NCBI GenBank assembly: GCA_937927675.1
Contig: CALBSG010000157.1
Coordinates: 40,000-103,999 of the forward strand
Origin: an uncultured Paracoccaceae bacterium
GTDB lineage: Bacteria > Pseudomonadota > Alphaproteobacteria > Rhodobacterales > Rhodobacteraceae
Length of the DNA: 64,000 nt
Reading direction: 5' to 3'
Shown piece after piece: positions 29,714 to 37,815 of this stretch. How positions within the stretch are numbered: position 1 is the stretch's first letter; each line of letters begins with the position of its first letter. A model generated the notes under the pieces. The model was not told the origin of the DNA and did not search any database. It saw only the letters and a program-made list of their open reading frames with translations. A program made the translations under genes and the position numbers.

Positions 29714-30730
29714 ATGGCTGCCATCGGCCGTATGGCCGCGATCTTTGGCTGTGAGGGGCTGGCTCTAACTGCCGAGGAAAGTGCGTTTTTTCGTGACACC
29801 GACCCGTTCGGCTTTATCCTCTTTGCCCGCAACATCGACACGCCCGATCAGGTTGAACGGTTGACCCGATCCTTGCGCGACACGGTGGGGCGCGATGCGC
29901 CCATTTTGATTGATCAGGAAGGCGGCCGCGTGCAGCGGATGCGCGCGCCCCATTGGCGCAACTGGACCCCACCTTTGGACGCGGCCACCCTTGCGGGGCC
30001 ACAGGCCGAACGCGTTCTGGCCCTGCGCGCCCGGATCATTGCCGAAGAACTGCGCGCTGTCGGGATAGATGCCAATTGCGCCCCCGTCGCCGATATTGCC
30101 GGGCCGGAAACGCACCCGTTCCTTCGGAACCGCTGCTACGGTGAAACCGCTGCACAGGTGTCCAGCCGCGCCCGTGCGGTGGCCGATGCCCATCTTGCCG
30201 CGGGCGTCTTGCCGGTCGTCAAGCATCTGCCCGGCCATGGACGGGCGACGGCAGACACCCATCTGCATCTGCCAACCGTCACCGCCAGCCGCGATGAACT
30301 TGCCGCACTGGATTTCGCGCCCTTCACGGCGTTGAACGATCTGCCGATGGCGATGACCGCCCATATCATCTTTGCCGCCTACGACGCCGACCGCCCAGCG
30401 ACGCAATCGCCGGAAATGATCCGGGTGATCCGGCAAGAGATTGGCTTTCAAGGCCTGTTGATGACCGACGATCTGAACATGCAGGCGCTGTCGGGCAGCC
30501 TTGGCCAGCGCACCCGCGCTGCGATGGATGCCGGCTGTGATATTGCGCTGCATTGCAAGGGCGATATGGCCGAGATGCTGGAAGTGGCCGCCGAAGCTGG
30601 CGATATGCGGCCCGATACGCAGTCCCGTGCCGCCACCGCTTTGGCCCGCCGAACCCCGTCTGACACAGTTGACATTGCCGCCCTTGAGGCTGACCTTGCC
30701 GCCATGGGGCAGGGTGCGCTGGATGGCTGA
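29714..30730 (+). CDS. nagZ: Beta-N-acetylhexosaminidase
   Basis: Glycoside hydrolase family 3 enzyme of 338 aa, cytoplasmic, that releases GlcNAc from GlcNAc-anhydromuropeptides during peptidoglycan recycling. The substrate loop KHLPGHGRATADTH carries the catalytic His/Asp pair of NagZ and the nucleophile Asp lies in MTDDLNMQAL. IDQEGGRVQR near residue 60 is also characteristic. Start lies 3 bp after the SPOR gene; its last 8 bp overlap scpA, so the genes are coupled. Confidence 0.95.
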   Translation: MAAIGRMAAIFGCEGLALTAEESAFFRDTDPFGFILFARNIDTPDQVERLTRSLRDTVGRDAPILIDQEGGRVQRMRAPHWRNWTPPLDAATLAGPQAERVLALRARIIAEELRAVGIDANCAPVADIAGPETHPFLRNRCYGETAAQVSSRARAVADAHLAAGVLPVVKHLPGHGRATADTHLHLPTVTASRDELAALDFAPFTALNDLPMAMTAHIIFAAYDADRPATQSPEMIRVIRQEIGFQGLLMTDDLNMQALSGSLGQRTRAAMDAGCDIALHCKGDMAEMLEVAAEAGDMRPDTQSRAATALARRTPSDTVDIAALEADLAAMGQGALDG

Positions 30731-31523
30731 CGCCGGACAAGAAGACTGGGTGGGCCATGATCGCCTGCCAACCGCTGAAAGGCTGGACGCCGAGGCGCTG
30801 ATTGTCGACGTCGATGGTTTTGAAGGGCCGCTGGACCTTTTGCTGACCCTGTCGCGCACGCAAAAAGTGGATCTGCGCAAGATTTCCGTCCTGCAACTGG
30901 CCGAACAATATCTGCTTTTCGTGCGCCGCGCCGCAGCCCTGCGGATTGAATTAGCCGCTGATTATCTGGTGATGGCGGCGTGGCTCGCTTTTCTGAAATC
31001 GCGCCTTCTGCTGCCGCCGGAACCCGGTGAAGCGGGGCCGAGCGCCGAAGATCTGGCCGTGCATCTGGCCTTTCAGCTTGAACGCCTGCAAGCCATGCGC
31101 GAGGCCGCCGCCCGGCTGATGGCGCGCGACCAGTTGGGCCGTGATTTCTTTGCCCGCGGTCTGCCCGAAGACATCACCCACACCCGCGACATCACCTATG
31201 AAGCGACGCTGCTTGATCTGATGCGCGCCTATGCTCGCATCCGCACCCGCGACGAATTCCGCCCCTATGCCTTTGATAGGCAAAACGTTTACACCATGGA
31301 ACAGGCGTTGGAACGCATGCGGGGGCTTTTGGGCTATGCGGGCGAATGGTCGGACCTCACCTCGTTTTTGCCCGAGGGCTGGGATGCGTCGCCCGCCCGT
31401 CGCCGATCCGCCACGGCGGCGCACTTCGCGGCCGTGCTGGAAATGGCCAAGCGGGGGCAGATCCGGTTGAAACAGGGCGAAACCTTTGCCCCGATCATGA
31501 TCCGAAAGGCAGATGGCGCATGA
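30723..31523 (+). CDS. scpA: Segregation and condensation protein A
   Basis: Kleisin subunit of the SMC-ScpAB condensin, 266 aa. The N-terminal ScpA signature VDGFEGPLDLLLTLSRTQKVDLRKISV is clear. The C-terminal winged-helix region contains HFAAVLEMAKRGQIRLKQGE. ATG 30723 overlaps the end of nagZ by 8 bp and its stop overlaps the scpB start by four bases. An smc gene is not in the window. Confidence 0.93.
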   Translation: MADAGQEDWVGHDRLPTAERLDAEALIVDVDGFEGPLDLLLTLSRTQKVDLRKISVLQLAEQYLLFVRRAAALRIELAADYLVMAAWLAFLKSRLLLPPEPGEAGPSAEDLAVHLAFQLERLQAMREAAARLMARDQLGRDFFARGLPEDITHTRDITYEATLLDLMRAYARIRTRDEFRPYAFDRQNVYTMEQALERMRGLLGYAGEWSDLTSFLPEGWDASPARRRSATAAHFAAVLEMAKRGQIRLKQGETFAPIMIRKADGA

Positions 31524-32164
31524 GCGAGCCGGTCGAACAATCGCTTTTCGAAGCCCCGCCGATGGGGGAGCAAGAACGCATGGTCGAAGCGATCTTGTTT
31601 GCCAGTGCCGAAGCGGTGACTTTGGCAGAGCTTGTCTCGCGGATGCCACATGGCTGTGATCCGGCCGAAGCCTTGGTGATTTTACGCAAACGCTACGAAG
31701 GGCGCGGGGTGCAGATCATCAAAGTGGGCGACGCCTATGCGTTCCGGACGGCGGGTGATCTTGGGTTCTTGATGCAAAAAGAGCATGTGGAACAGAAAAA
31801 ACTGTCCCGTGCGGCCATCGAGACACTGGCGATTGTGGCCTATCACCAACCCGTCACGCGGGCGGAAATCGAAGAAATTCGCGGGGTTGCGGTGTCGCGT
31901 GGCACCATTGACCAGTTGATGGAACTGGACTGGATCCGCCTTGGCCGCCGCCGCATGACGCCGGGGCGCCCCGTGACGTTTGTGGTGACCGATCATTTCC
32001 TTGACCATTTTGGGCTGGAATCGGCCCGCGACCTGCCGGGACTGAAAGAACTCCGCGCGGCGGGGCTTTTGGACAGCCGCCCCTTGCCGATGGGGATTGG
32101 CCAGCCCAATTCCGAAGAAGAGGAAGAGTCGCTATCCGGCCAGAGCGAGCTTTTTGAGGACTGA
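31520..32164 (+). CDS. scpB: Segregation and condensation protein B
   Basis: ScpB, 214 aa, dimeric partner of the kleisin ScpA in the SMC complex. Two winged-helix domains are visible (about 20-95 and 100-180), with the family block LSRAAIETLAIVAYHQPVTRAEIEEIRGV. The tail after 190 is acidic (NSEEEEES). ATGA overlap with scpA indicates coupled translation. In many Rhodobacterales the twin-arginine translocase genes tatABC follow; they do not follow here. Confidence 0.94.
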   Translation: MSEPVEQSLFEAPPMGEQERMVEAILFASAEAVTLAELVSRMPHGCDPAEALVILRKRYEGRGVQIIKVGDAYAFRTAGDLGFLMQKEHVEQKKLSRAAIETLAIVAYHQPVTRAEIEEIRGVAVSRGTIDQLMELDWIRLGRRRMTPGRPVTFVVTDHFLDHFGLESARDLPGLKELRAAGLLDSRPLPMGIGQPNSEEEEESLSGQSELFED

Positions 32165-32183
32165 TTATTAAGGGCGGGATTTT

Positions 32184-32387
32184 ATGGACCGTATTTTACA
32201 AAAATTACTGAGCCAATTCCTTGGCCGGCTGATGAACCGTGCCATTGATACCGGCATTTCCTATGCAGCCCGGCGCGGCAAAGACCCTGCAGATATGACA
32301 GATGAGGATCGGGCGCAGGCGCGATCGGGGCAGGACCTGACAAAAAAGGCGCGGAAAATCTCCCGCGCCTCTCGAAAACTGTTCTGA
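32184..32387 (+). CDS. Small conserved hypothetical protein
   Basis: A 67-residue basic protein, not recognised. The N-terminal half is amphipathic (ILQKLLSQFLGRLMNRAI) and could associate with membrane. The C-terminal half is polar and lysine/arginine-rich. It starts 19 bp after scpB behind AAGGGCGGG and probably ends that transcript. Codon usage resembles its neighbours, so it is likely real. Confidence 0.65.
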   Translation: MDRILQKLLSQFLGRLMNRAIDTGISYAARRGKDPADMTDEDRAQARSGQDLTKKARKISRASRKLF

Positions 32388-32398
32388 ACCTTCGCCTC

Positions 32399-32418
32399 GG
32401 CGCCCCCAGCGGGGCGCC
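32399..32418. terminator. Hairpin between convergent genes
   Basis: Perfect 8-bp stem GGCGCCCC/GGGGCGCC with a 4-nt loop between the small hypothetical gene and the convergent pterin methyltransferase. No T-run follows on either strand, so termination strength is uncertain. Confidence 0.5.
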
Positions 32419-32431
32419 CCAGCCGAACGAC

Positions 32432-33412
32432 TTAGCCGCGACCGCGACGACCGCCGCGACGGCCGCCTGCTGCTTGGCTGGCTGCTGCCGAAGCTTCGGC
32501 AAAGGTCTGGCCGCCTTCGACGGCTTCCAGAACCTTGGCAAAGCGGATCCACTCGCCGCCATTGGCGTCGTGGTTCATCAGGAAGTTGGCGGCGCGGATG
32601 GCCTCCATCTCTTGCTGGCGGACGGGGTTCATGATCGCCGAGGTCATGCCAGCGCCAATGGCCATCGGCAGGAAGGCGCCGTTGATGCCGTGACGGTGGG
32701 GCAGACCGAAGGAGATGTTCGACGCGCCGCAGGTGGTGTTAACACCCAGTTCTTCGCGCAGGCGGCGGACCAGGGCGAAAACCTGCTGACCGGCCGAAGC
32801 CATGGCACCAACCGGCATAACCAGCGGGTCCACCACGATGTCATGCGCCGGGATGCCGAAATCGGCAGCGCGCTGTACGATCTTTTTGGCAACGGCAAAG
32901 CGGACATCGGGATCGGGCGAAATGCCGGTGTCGTCGTTCGAAATTGCCACAACTGGAACGTTGTATTTCTTGACCAGCGGCAGAACCAGCTCCAGACGCT
33001 CTTCTTCGCCGGTGACCGAGTTCAACAGCGGGCGGCCTTCACAAGCCATCAGACCCGCTTCGAGCGCGCCGGGAACCGAGCTGTCGATGCACAAAGGCAC
33101 GTCAACGGTCTGCTGAACGATTTCGATCAGCGCCTTCATCAGCGGCGGCTCGACAAAGTTGTTGTCAGCGTAACGCGGATCTTGCGCCATCTTGTTGGTG
33201 AAAACCGCGCCCGAGTTGATGTCGAGAATGGTCGCGCCGCAAGCAACTTGCTCCAACGCGTCCTTGATGACGGTTTCGAAATTGCCGGCTTCCAACTCTG
33301 CCGCCAGTTTCTTGCGGCCGGTGGGGTTGATACGCTCGCCGATGACGGCGAAGGGTTCGTCAAAACCGATGATGACGGTTTTCGTTTTGGATTCAACGAC
33401 GGTGCGGGTCAT
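32432..33412 (-). CDS. Pterin-binding methyltransferase (methyltetrahydrofolate:corrinoid type), likely part of a split methionine synthase
   Basis: TIM-barrel pterin-binding protein of 326 aa, related to dihydropteroate synthase and to the methyltetrahydrofolate domain of MetH. Family motifs are GERINPTGRKKLAAEL, ATILDINSGAV, IDSSVPGALEAGL and FGLPHRHGIN. The C-terminus ends in a Gly/Arg-rich tail. It has no cobalamin-binding or homocysteine domain, so it must act with other proteins. In the related Phaeobacter inhibens, a homologous stand-alone pterin domain is described as one of three pieces of a split cobalamin-dependent methionine synthase. It lies 15 bp after a MetF-like gene, consistent with taking methyl-THF from that enzyme. 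Other corrinoid methyl transfers remain possible. Confidence 0.82.
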   Translation of the reverse strand: MTRTVVESKTKTVIIGFDEPFAVIGERINPTGRKKLAAELEAGNFETVIKDALEQVACGATILDINSGAVFTNKMAQDPRYADNNFVEPPLMKALIEIVQQTVDVPLCIDSSVPGALEAGLMACEGRPLLNSVTGEEERLELVLPLVKKYNVPVVAISNDDTGISPDPDVRFAVAKKIVQRAADFGIPAHDIVVDPLVMPVGAMASAGQQVFALVRRLREELGVNTTCGASNISFGLPHRHGINGAFLPMAIGAGMTSAIMNPVRQQEMEAIRAANFLMNHDANGGEWIRFAKVLEAVEGGQTFAEASAAASQAAGGRRGGRRGRG

Positions 33413-33427
33413 TCTTCAACCTTTTTC

Positions 33428-34348
33428 TTAAGCGTTAGCAGGCACGCCCGAGGCGCCGCCATTGTCAGTTACCCATTGGGCATTGGTCTTGATGCCACCC
33501 AGCGGGAAGAAGTGGACCTGTTCGATCCCAAAGTTCGGGTTCTTTGCCTTGTGCGCGGCCAGATCGGCGACAAACTCGGTCGGCTCATAAGGCAGCAAAA
33601 GCTTGGTCACGTCCATCGCCCGCTTTTGCAGCACGCGCAAGGACGCGCCGACGCCGCAGGAAATAGCGAATTTGATCAGCGTTTGCAGCTTGGCCGGGCC
33701 CGCGACGCCGATATGCACCGGCAGTTTGATGCCTTCGGCTTGCAGACGGTTGACCCAGTCGATCACCGGGGCTGCTTCAAAGCAGAACTGGGTGGCCATC
33801 GCCATCTTGGCATCGGTGCGCTCAGAGAAGGCCGACTTCCAGCGCGCGGCTTCCATCACCATCTTGTCCGACCCATCGGGATCAATGTCTTTGTTGCCCT
33901 CGGGGTGACCCGCAACATGCAGACGGTCAAAGCCGGTGAAGGCATCCGTTTCCAAAAGCTGCATCGAGGTCGCAAAGTCACCAACCGGATTGGTCACGCC
34001 ACCCGCCAGCAGAAGACCTTGATTGACGCCAACATCCTTGTAGCGCGCAACCCAATCAACCAGCGTGGCCTTGTCCTTGATGATCCGTGCCGGGAAGTGC
34101 GGCATGACATCATAGCCTTCGCCTGCAATGCGCTTGGCGGTCGCCACCATGTCTTCGATCGGGGTGCCGTCGATATGGGCGATGTAAACGCGGGTGCCTT
34201 TCGGCAAAAGGGCGCGGAAATCTTCCACCTTTTCGGCGGTACGCGGCATCACCTCGATGGAATAGCCCTTAAGAAAGGCCTCCATTTCGGCGGCTTGCGC
34301 GGTGTTTGCGGGTTCTTTGCTGTCCTTGCGGAAGAAACTCAGGGCCAT
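33428..34348 (-). CDS. metF: Methylenetetrahydrofolate reductase (MetF-like)
   Basis: TIM-barrel protein of 306 aa of the MTHFR family, which reduces 5,10-methylene-THF to 5-methyl-THF with a flavin. Visible motifs are HFPARIIKD, LLLAGGVTNPVGDF, VAGHPEGNKD and ATQFCFEA (substrate/flavin site). It is somewhat divergent from E. coli MetF. A frame extension to 34387 exists, but ATG 34348 follows a GAGGAGAA ribosome site. The order 'virulence factor'-metF-methyltransferase, with gaps of 10 and 15 bp, is an operon, and the product is the methyl donor for the next enzyme. Confidence 0.88.
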   Translation of the reverse strand: MALSFFRKDSKEPANTAQAAEMEAFLKGYSIEVMPRTAEKVEDFRALLPKGTRVYIAHIDGTPIEDMVATAKRIAGEGYDVMPHFPARIIKDKATLVDWVARYKDVGVNQGLLLAGGVTNPVGDFATSMQLLETDAFTGFDRLHVAGHPEGNKDIDPDGSDKMVMEAARWKSAFSERTDAKMAMATQFCFEAAPVIDWVNRLQAEGIKLPVHIGVAGPAKLQTLIKFAISCGVGASLRVLQKRAMDVTKLLLPYEPTEFVADLAAHKAKNPNFGIEQVHFFPLGGIKTNAQWVTDNGGASGVPANA

Positions 34349-34358
34349 GTTGTTCTCC

Positions 34359-34661
34359 TCAGGCTTTCGCCCAACCTTCGTTGGCAATCAGCGCTTTCAG
34401 GCGCTCGGTGTCGTAATCGGCTTCCAGCTGGGCGGCGACAGCTGCTGCCACCTCTTCCTGCTCGCCTTCAACCTCGTAGGGGGGGGCTTTGCGCCATTCC
34501 GCCAGATAGGCGTCGGCATCCTTGGCCCCGATTTTCATCGCGCAGCGGTCGATGGCTTGTTCAAACCGCTCGGTCAGTTGCTTTTTCGCGCCGCGGCGGC
34601 CTTTTCCGGCAATCACCTGAGCAGGAATGTCGCGCCAGTAAACGATGACAACTTCGGCCAT
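34359..34661 (-). CDS. 'Virulence factor' family small protein
   Basis: A 100-residue protein whose start (MAEVVIVYWRDIPAQVIAGKGRRGAKKQL) is characteristic of the small family named 'virulence factor' (PF13769), typically encoded beside MetF-like and pterin-methyltransferase genes. No catalytic motif is known. The name comes from the family label; there is nothing here to suggest virulence. First gene of the operon, with a structured leader upstream. Confidence 0.82.
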   Translation of the reverse strand: MAEVVIVYWRDIPAQVIAGKGRRGAKKQLTERFEQAIDRCAMKIGAKDADAYLAEWRKAPPYEVEGEQEEVAAAVAAQLEADYDTERLKALIANEGWAKA

Positions 34662-34697
34662 TTTCGGCTGATTCCCTTTAAAGTTCTGCCCTCGGTT

Positions 34698-34736
34698 CTA
34701 GTCGCCTGATCGCGACAGCTAGGGTCGGTTTTCGAC
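34698..34736 (-). promoter_or_regulatory. Tandem hairpins in the leader of the one-carbon operon
   Basis: On the minus strand, about 40-75 nt before the first start codon, a small hairpin (GTCG-N5-CGAC, 34724-34736) is followed by a longer one. That one pairs CTA plus GTCGC with GCGAC plus TAG and has a 3-nt bulge (34698-34722). It does not match a riboswitch class I can name, and could be a protein-binding leader or a non-functional structure. Confidence 0.3.
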
Positions 34737-34917
34737 ATGACACGCGGCGGATGCGACCCCGTCCACGATGGGCGTGAACCTAGGCCGGATTCGACGCCCT
34801 GACCAGCCTCTCGCGTCACCGATGTTTGAGGCGGGTTGAGCGCGGCGAACCGGGCAGGGCGCTTGCGCGGGCACCGGTTTGCGCATACCTTGGATGCAAC
34901 CACGTATGGAGGGCGAC

Positions 34918-36054
34918 ATGACGCCCGAGCGTCCCCGAGGGGCGGACGCCAAGAAAGCTGCGGTTGAGGTCACCAAAACGGCTTCCCGCAAGCATTTTCC
35001 GTCAGCCCCTGATAAATCCGCGGGCGGGCTTTACGCCGCCGTGGATCTTGGCACGAATTCGTGCCGCATGCTGATTGCCCGACCACAGGGCAATCAGTTT
35101 CAGGTCTTGGACAGTTTCTCCAAGGCGGTGCATTTGGGCGCGGGGCTGGAAGCCTCGGGCAAGCTGTCGCATGCCTCGATGGGGCGGACGTTACAGGCCC
35201 TGCGTATCTGCCAAAAGAAGATCGAATCCCACGGGGTTGGCCGGATGCGCCTTGTCGCAACCGAGGCCTGCCGCCGCGCCCGCAACGCCCGCGATTTCAT
35301 GCGTCAGGTCAAGCGCGAGACAGGCCTGCATGTGGAAATCATACCGGCCGAGGAAGAGGCGCGGCTGGCCGTGATTTCTTGCGCCCCTCTGGTCAACCGG
35401 TCGACCGAACAGCTTTTGGTGGTCGATATCGGGGGCGGATCAACCGAACTTGTCTGGGTCGATCTTTCCGCTGTGGCACCTGACAACCGGGGCACGGCGA
35501 TCATGGGCCTGCACCGGGGCTTTGCCGCCCAGCCAGAAGGCGGCGCGCGGGTGGTGGATTGGATCTCGGTTCCGCTGGGCGTCGCCACGCTGAAAGACCA
35601 GTTCCACGATGTCGAGGATGATGCCGCACGCTTTGCGCTGATGTCGTGGTTCTTTGAAGAAAATCTGGCGGCCTTTAGCCCCTACAACGCCGCGCAGCCG
35701 CGCGCCGGCTTCCAGATCATCGGCACCTCAGGCACGGTGACGACGGTTGCGGCCAGCTATCTGAATCTGCGGCGCTATGATCGCACCAAGGTGGATGGCT
35801 TGCAGATGACCAGCGATCAGATTGATCTGGTGATCCGCGAATACCTCGCCCTTGGCCCCGAAGGCCGTCGCACGGATCCGCGCATTGGCCGTGACAGGCA
35901 CACGCTTATCATGTCTGGTGCGGCTATCCTTCAGGCGCTGATGCGGATATGGCCGACCGACCGCCTCTCTGTGGCCGACCGCGGCCTGCGAGAGGGGCTT
36001 CTCTATGCGCAAATGAGCGCGGACGGCATTTTAGAAGACGGACCCTACCTATGA
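34918..36054 (+). CDS. Ppx/GppA family phosphatase
   Basis: Exopolyphosphatase or guanosine pentaphosphatase family protein of 378 aa, ASKHA fold. Phosphate-binding motifs AAVDLGTNSCRMLIA near 40-55 and VVDIGGGSTELVW near 170-182 are intact, as is IIGTSGTVTT. The C-terminal HD-like domain of E. coli Ppx/GppA is missing, which is usual for this shorter form. ATG 34918 has a GGAGGG ribosome site. The stop overlaps the rlmE start (ATGA). Substrate (polyP versus pppGpp) cannot be told from sequence. Confidence 0.9.
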   Translation: MTPERPRGADAKKAAVEVTKTASRKHFPSAPDKSAGGLYAAVDLGTNSCRMLIARPQGNQFQVLDSFSKAVHLGAGLEASGKLSHASMGRTLQALRICQKKIESHGVGRMRLVATEACRRARNARDFMRQVKRETGLHVEIIPAEEEARLAVISCAPLVNRSTEQLLVVDIGGGSTELVWVDLSAVAPDNRGTAIMGLHRGFAAQPEGGARVVDWISVPLGVATLKDQFHDVEDDAARFALMSWFFEENLAAFSPYNAAQPRAGFQIIGTSGTVTTVAASYLNLRRYDRTKVDGLQMTSDQIDLVIREYLALGPEGRRTDPRIGRDRHTLIMSGAAILQALMRIWPTDRLSVADRGLREGLLYAQMSADGILEDGPYL

Positions 36055-36815
36055 CCGACAAACCCACCACTGGCAAAAACACCTCTGGGCGCGGCCAGCG
36101 TGACCTGCGGGTGCGGGTCAAGACCGCCAAGGGGCGCAAGCTGTCGTCAACCCTATGGCTGGAACGGCAGTTGAACGACCCCTATGTGCAGCGTGCCAAA
36201 CGCGAGGGCTATCGCGGCCGCGCGGCGTTCAAGATCATGGAGCTGGACGACCGCTACGGGTTCTTGAAACCGGGCGCGCGGGTGGTGGACCTTGGCTGCG
36301 CGCCGGGTGGTTGGTGTCAGGTTGCCGTGGCGCGCGTCAATGCGCTGGGGCAGAACCCGAAAAAGCCGATTGGCACCATTCTAGGCGTCGACCTGCAAGA
36401 GGTGGAGCCGATTGCTGGCTGTGACATTCACCAGCTGGATTTTCTGGAAGACGGGGCGGAAGACAAGGTGAAGGCCTGGCTTGGCGGCCCTGCCGATGTG
36501 GTGCTGTCGGACATGGCCGCGGCAGCCTCGGGCCACAAGGGCACCGATCACCTGCGTATCGTGGCGCTGATCGAGGCCGCGCTGGCCTTTGCCTTTGACG
36601 TTCTGGAAGAGGGTGGCACCTTTGTCGCCAAGGTTCTTGCCGGCGGCGCAGAAAACGAGATGCAGGCGCTGTTGAAGCGGTCCTTCAAGAAGGTCGCCAA
36701 CGTCAAACCGCCATCAAGCCGGGCCGACAGTTCCGAGAAATTCGTGGTTGCGATGGGATTCCGCGGCCACAGCGAAGATCCGCGCGACGCCGACGAGGAT
36801 TTGGATCAGGATTAA
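36051..36815 (+). CDS. rlmE: 23S rRNA 2'-O-methyltransferase E (FtsJ)
   Basis: SAM-dependent RrmJ/FtsJ methyltransferase of 254 aa that methylates U2552 (E. coli numbering) of 23S rRNA. SAM motif VVDLGCAPGGWCQVA is near 81-95. The catalytic tetrad K-D-K-E is visible in RAAFKIME, VLSDMA, FVAKVLAG and SSEKFVV. A polar N-terminal tail of about 30 residues and an acidic C-terminus are additions to the E. coli length. Translationally coupled to ppx. Confidence 0.94.
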   Translation: MTDKPTTGKNTSGRGQRDLRVRVKTAKGRKLSSTLWLERQLNDPYVQRAKREGYRGRAAFKIMELDDRYGFLKPGARVVDLGCAPGGWCQVAVARVNALGQNPKKPIGTILGVDLQEVEPIAGCDIHQLDFLEDGAEDKVKAWLGGPADVVLSDMAAAASGHKGTDHLRIVALIEAALAFAFDVLEEGGTFVAKVLAGGAENEMQALLKRSFKKVANVKPPSSRADSSEKFVVAMGFRGHSEDPRDADEDLDQD

Positions 36816-36852
36816 CAGGCGCGCGGGAAACAATCCCGCAGGGCATATCAGC

Positions 36853-36877
36853 AAAAAGGGCGCCCCAAGGCGCCCTT
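36853..36877 (-). terminator. Bidirectional terminator between rlmE and mepK-like gene
   Basis: Perfect 9-bp stem AAGGGCGCC/GGCGCCCTT with a 4-nt loop, flanked on its left by AAA so that the minus strand reads a T-run. It serves the mepK-like gene and probably rlmE. Confidence 0.8.
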
Positions 36878-36906
36878 GCATAAGCGGATTTTTGCCGATG
36901 GCGGGT

Positions 36907-37476
36907 TCAGCCGCCCCAGGTGCGGACCGGACCGCAATCCATATGCACGAAGTTCGACCGCGAATAGGTGCCGACGCCGCCACCTGAGCAGGTCTTGGCC
37001 GCACGGGCCATTTGCCCCACCGACCGCGACTTCAACCGCAGATCCGCCGCCTGACCTTTCATGTGCAGAGAGTTTCTTGCCACACCGCTGGATTTCGACC
37101 GCAGCATCGCGTTGGTCTCGGGGCTGCGATAGCCCGACAGCAGCATGTAGGGTTCGTTCACATCCATCAGGCGATGCGCGGCAGCCATGACGTCAAAATT
37201 GCGCGGATCCATCTTCATGACCTTGGCATTGCGCCAGTCCCGCATGAAGTGATTGATTTCTTTCAGAACTTCCGGGATGTACTCGCCTTCGACCCAATAG
37301 ATCGTGTCGATGCTTTCCCCGGTGCGCCCTGAGTAGAGACGCAGGCGGCGAATGTCGCCAGCCCCCTTGAGATAGCCCGCTGCAGCCGTGTAGGCCGGCG
37401 CCGCAACCAGCGCGGTGGCCGCAAAAGCACTAAGCAGCCCGCGCCGCGTAAACCCATTCGAAGATGTAATCGCCAT
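36907..37476 (-). CDS. DUF882/MepK-like murein endopeptidase with Tat-type signal
   Basis: Protein of 189 aa. The N-terminus has a twin-arginine pattern (TRRGLLSAFAATALVAAPA), so export by Tat is likely. The mature part is DUF882, an M15-like fold. Zinc/catalytic residues are in SLHMKGQAADLR (His, Asp) and NFVHMDCGP (His). The E. coli member MepK (YcbK) cuts 3-3 and also 4-3 peptide cross-links. In E. coli ycbK lies next to ycbB (ldtD); here a YcbB-like transpeptidase gene is divergent, supporting the MepK assignment. Confidence 0.88.
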   Translation of the reverse strand: MAITSSNGFTRRGLLSAFAATALVAAPAYTAAAGYLKGAGDIRRLRLYSGRTGESIDTIYWVEGEYIPEVLKEINHFMRDWRNAKVMKMDPRNFDVMAAAHRLMDVNEPYMLLSGYRSPETNAMLRSKSSGVARNSLHMKGQAADLRLKSRSVGQMARAAKTCSGGGVGTYSRSNFVHMDCGPVRTWGG

Positions 37477-37815
37477 TCTTTGCGCCTGTCCCGTCGCTGG
37501 TCTTCGACCGCCTGATACGGCGGTTTCATTTCGCTACTCTTCCCCAAGTGCATGCATCTTATGGCACATTCACAACGAGGACCAAAGCGAAGATTGACCG
37601 CCTGCGCCGCAGTCTGACCGCAATAGGCAAATTTTTGCTGAACGGCCGGGGGGCAGAGCGGGGAAAATAGCCGAGCATTTGAATGTTTCCTGTTGGGGGA
37701 CAGTCCCGAGGACGTTCGCGCAAAAAAATGAGGCTTTGTTTACACTTGGCGTAATTTCGCCGACAATATGCAACGATGTGACCGCGCCAGGGCTGTTTGC
37801 CGCGAAGGATTTGAT
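37477..37815. other. 339-bp divergent region between mepK-like and ldtD-like genes
   Basis: No gene seen. The right half carries a good promoter for the ldtD-like gene (37739-37767). The left half near 37500-37570 is pyrimidine-rich with no clear promoter for the mepK-like gene. Short open frames here lack ribosome sites. Confidence 0.5.
37739..37767 (+). promoter_or_regulatory. Sigma-70 promoter of the ldtD-like gene
   Basis: TTTACA (37739-37744), 17-bp spacer, GACAAT (37762-37767). Transcription would begin near 37774, downstream of the ATG at 37768. That rules out the upstream start and supports GTG 37816. Confidence 0.55.
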
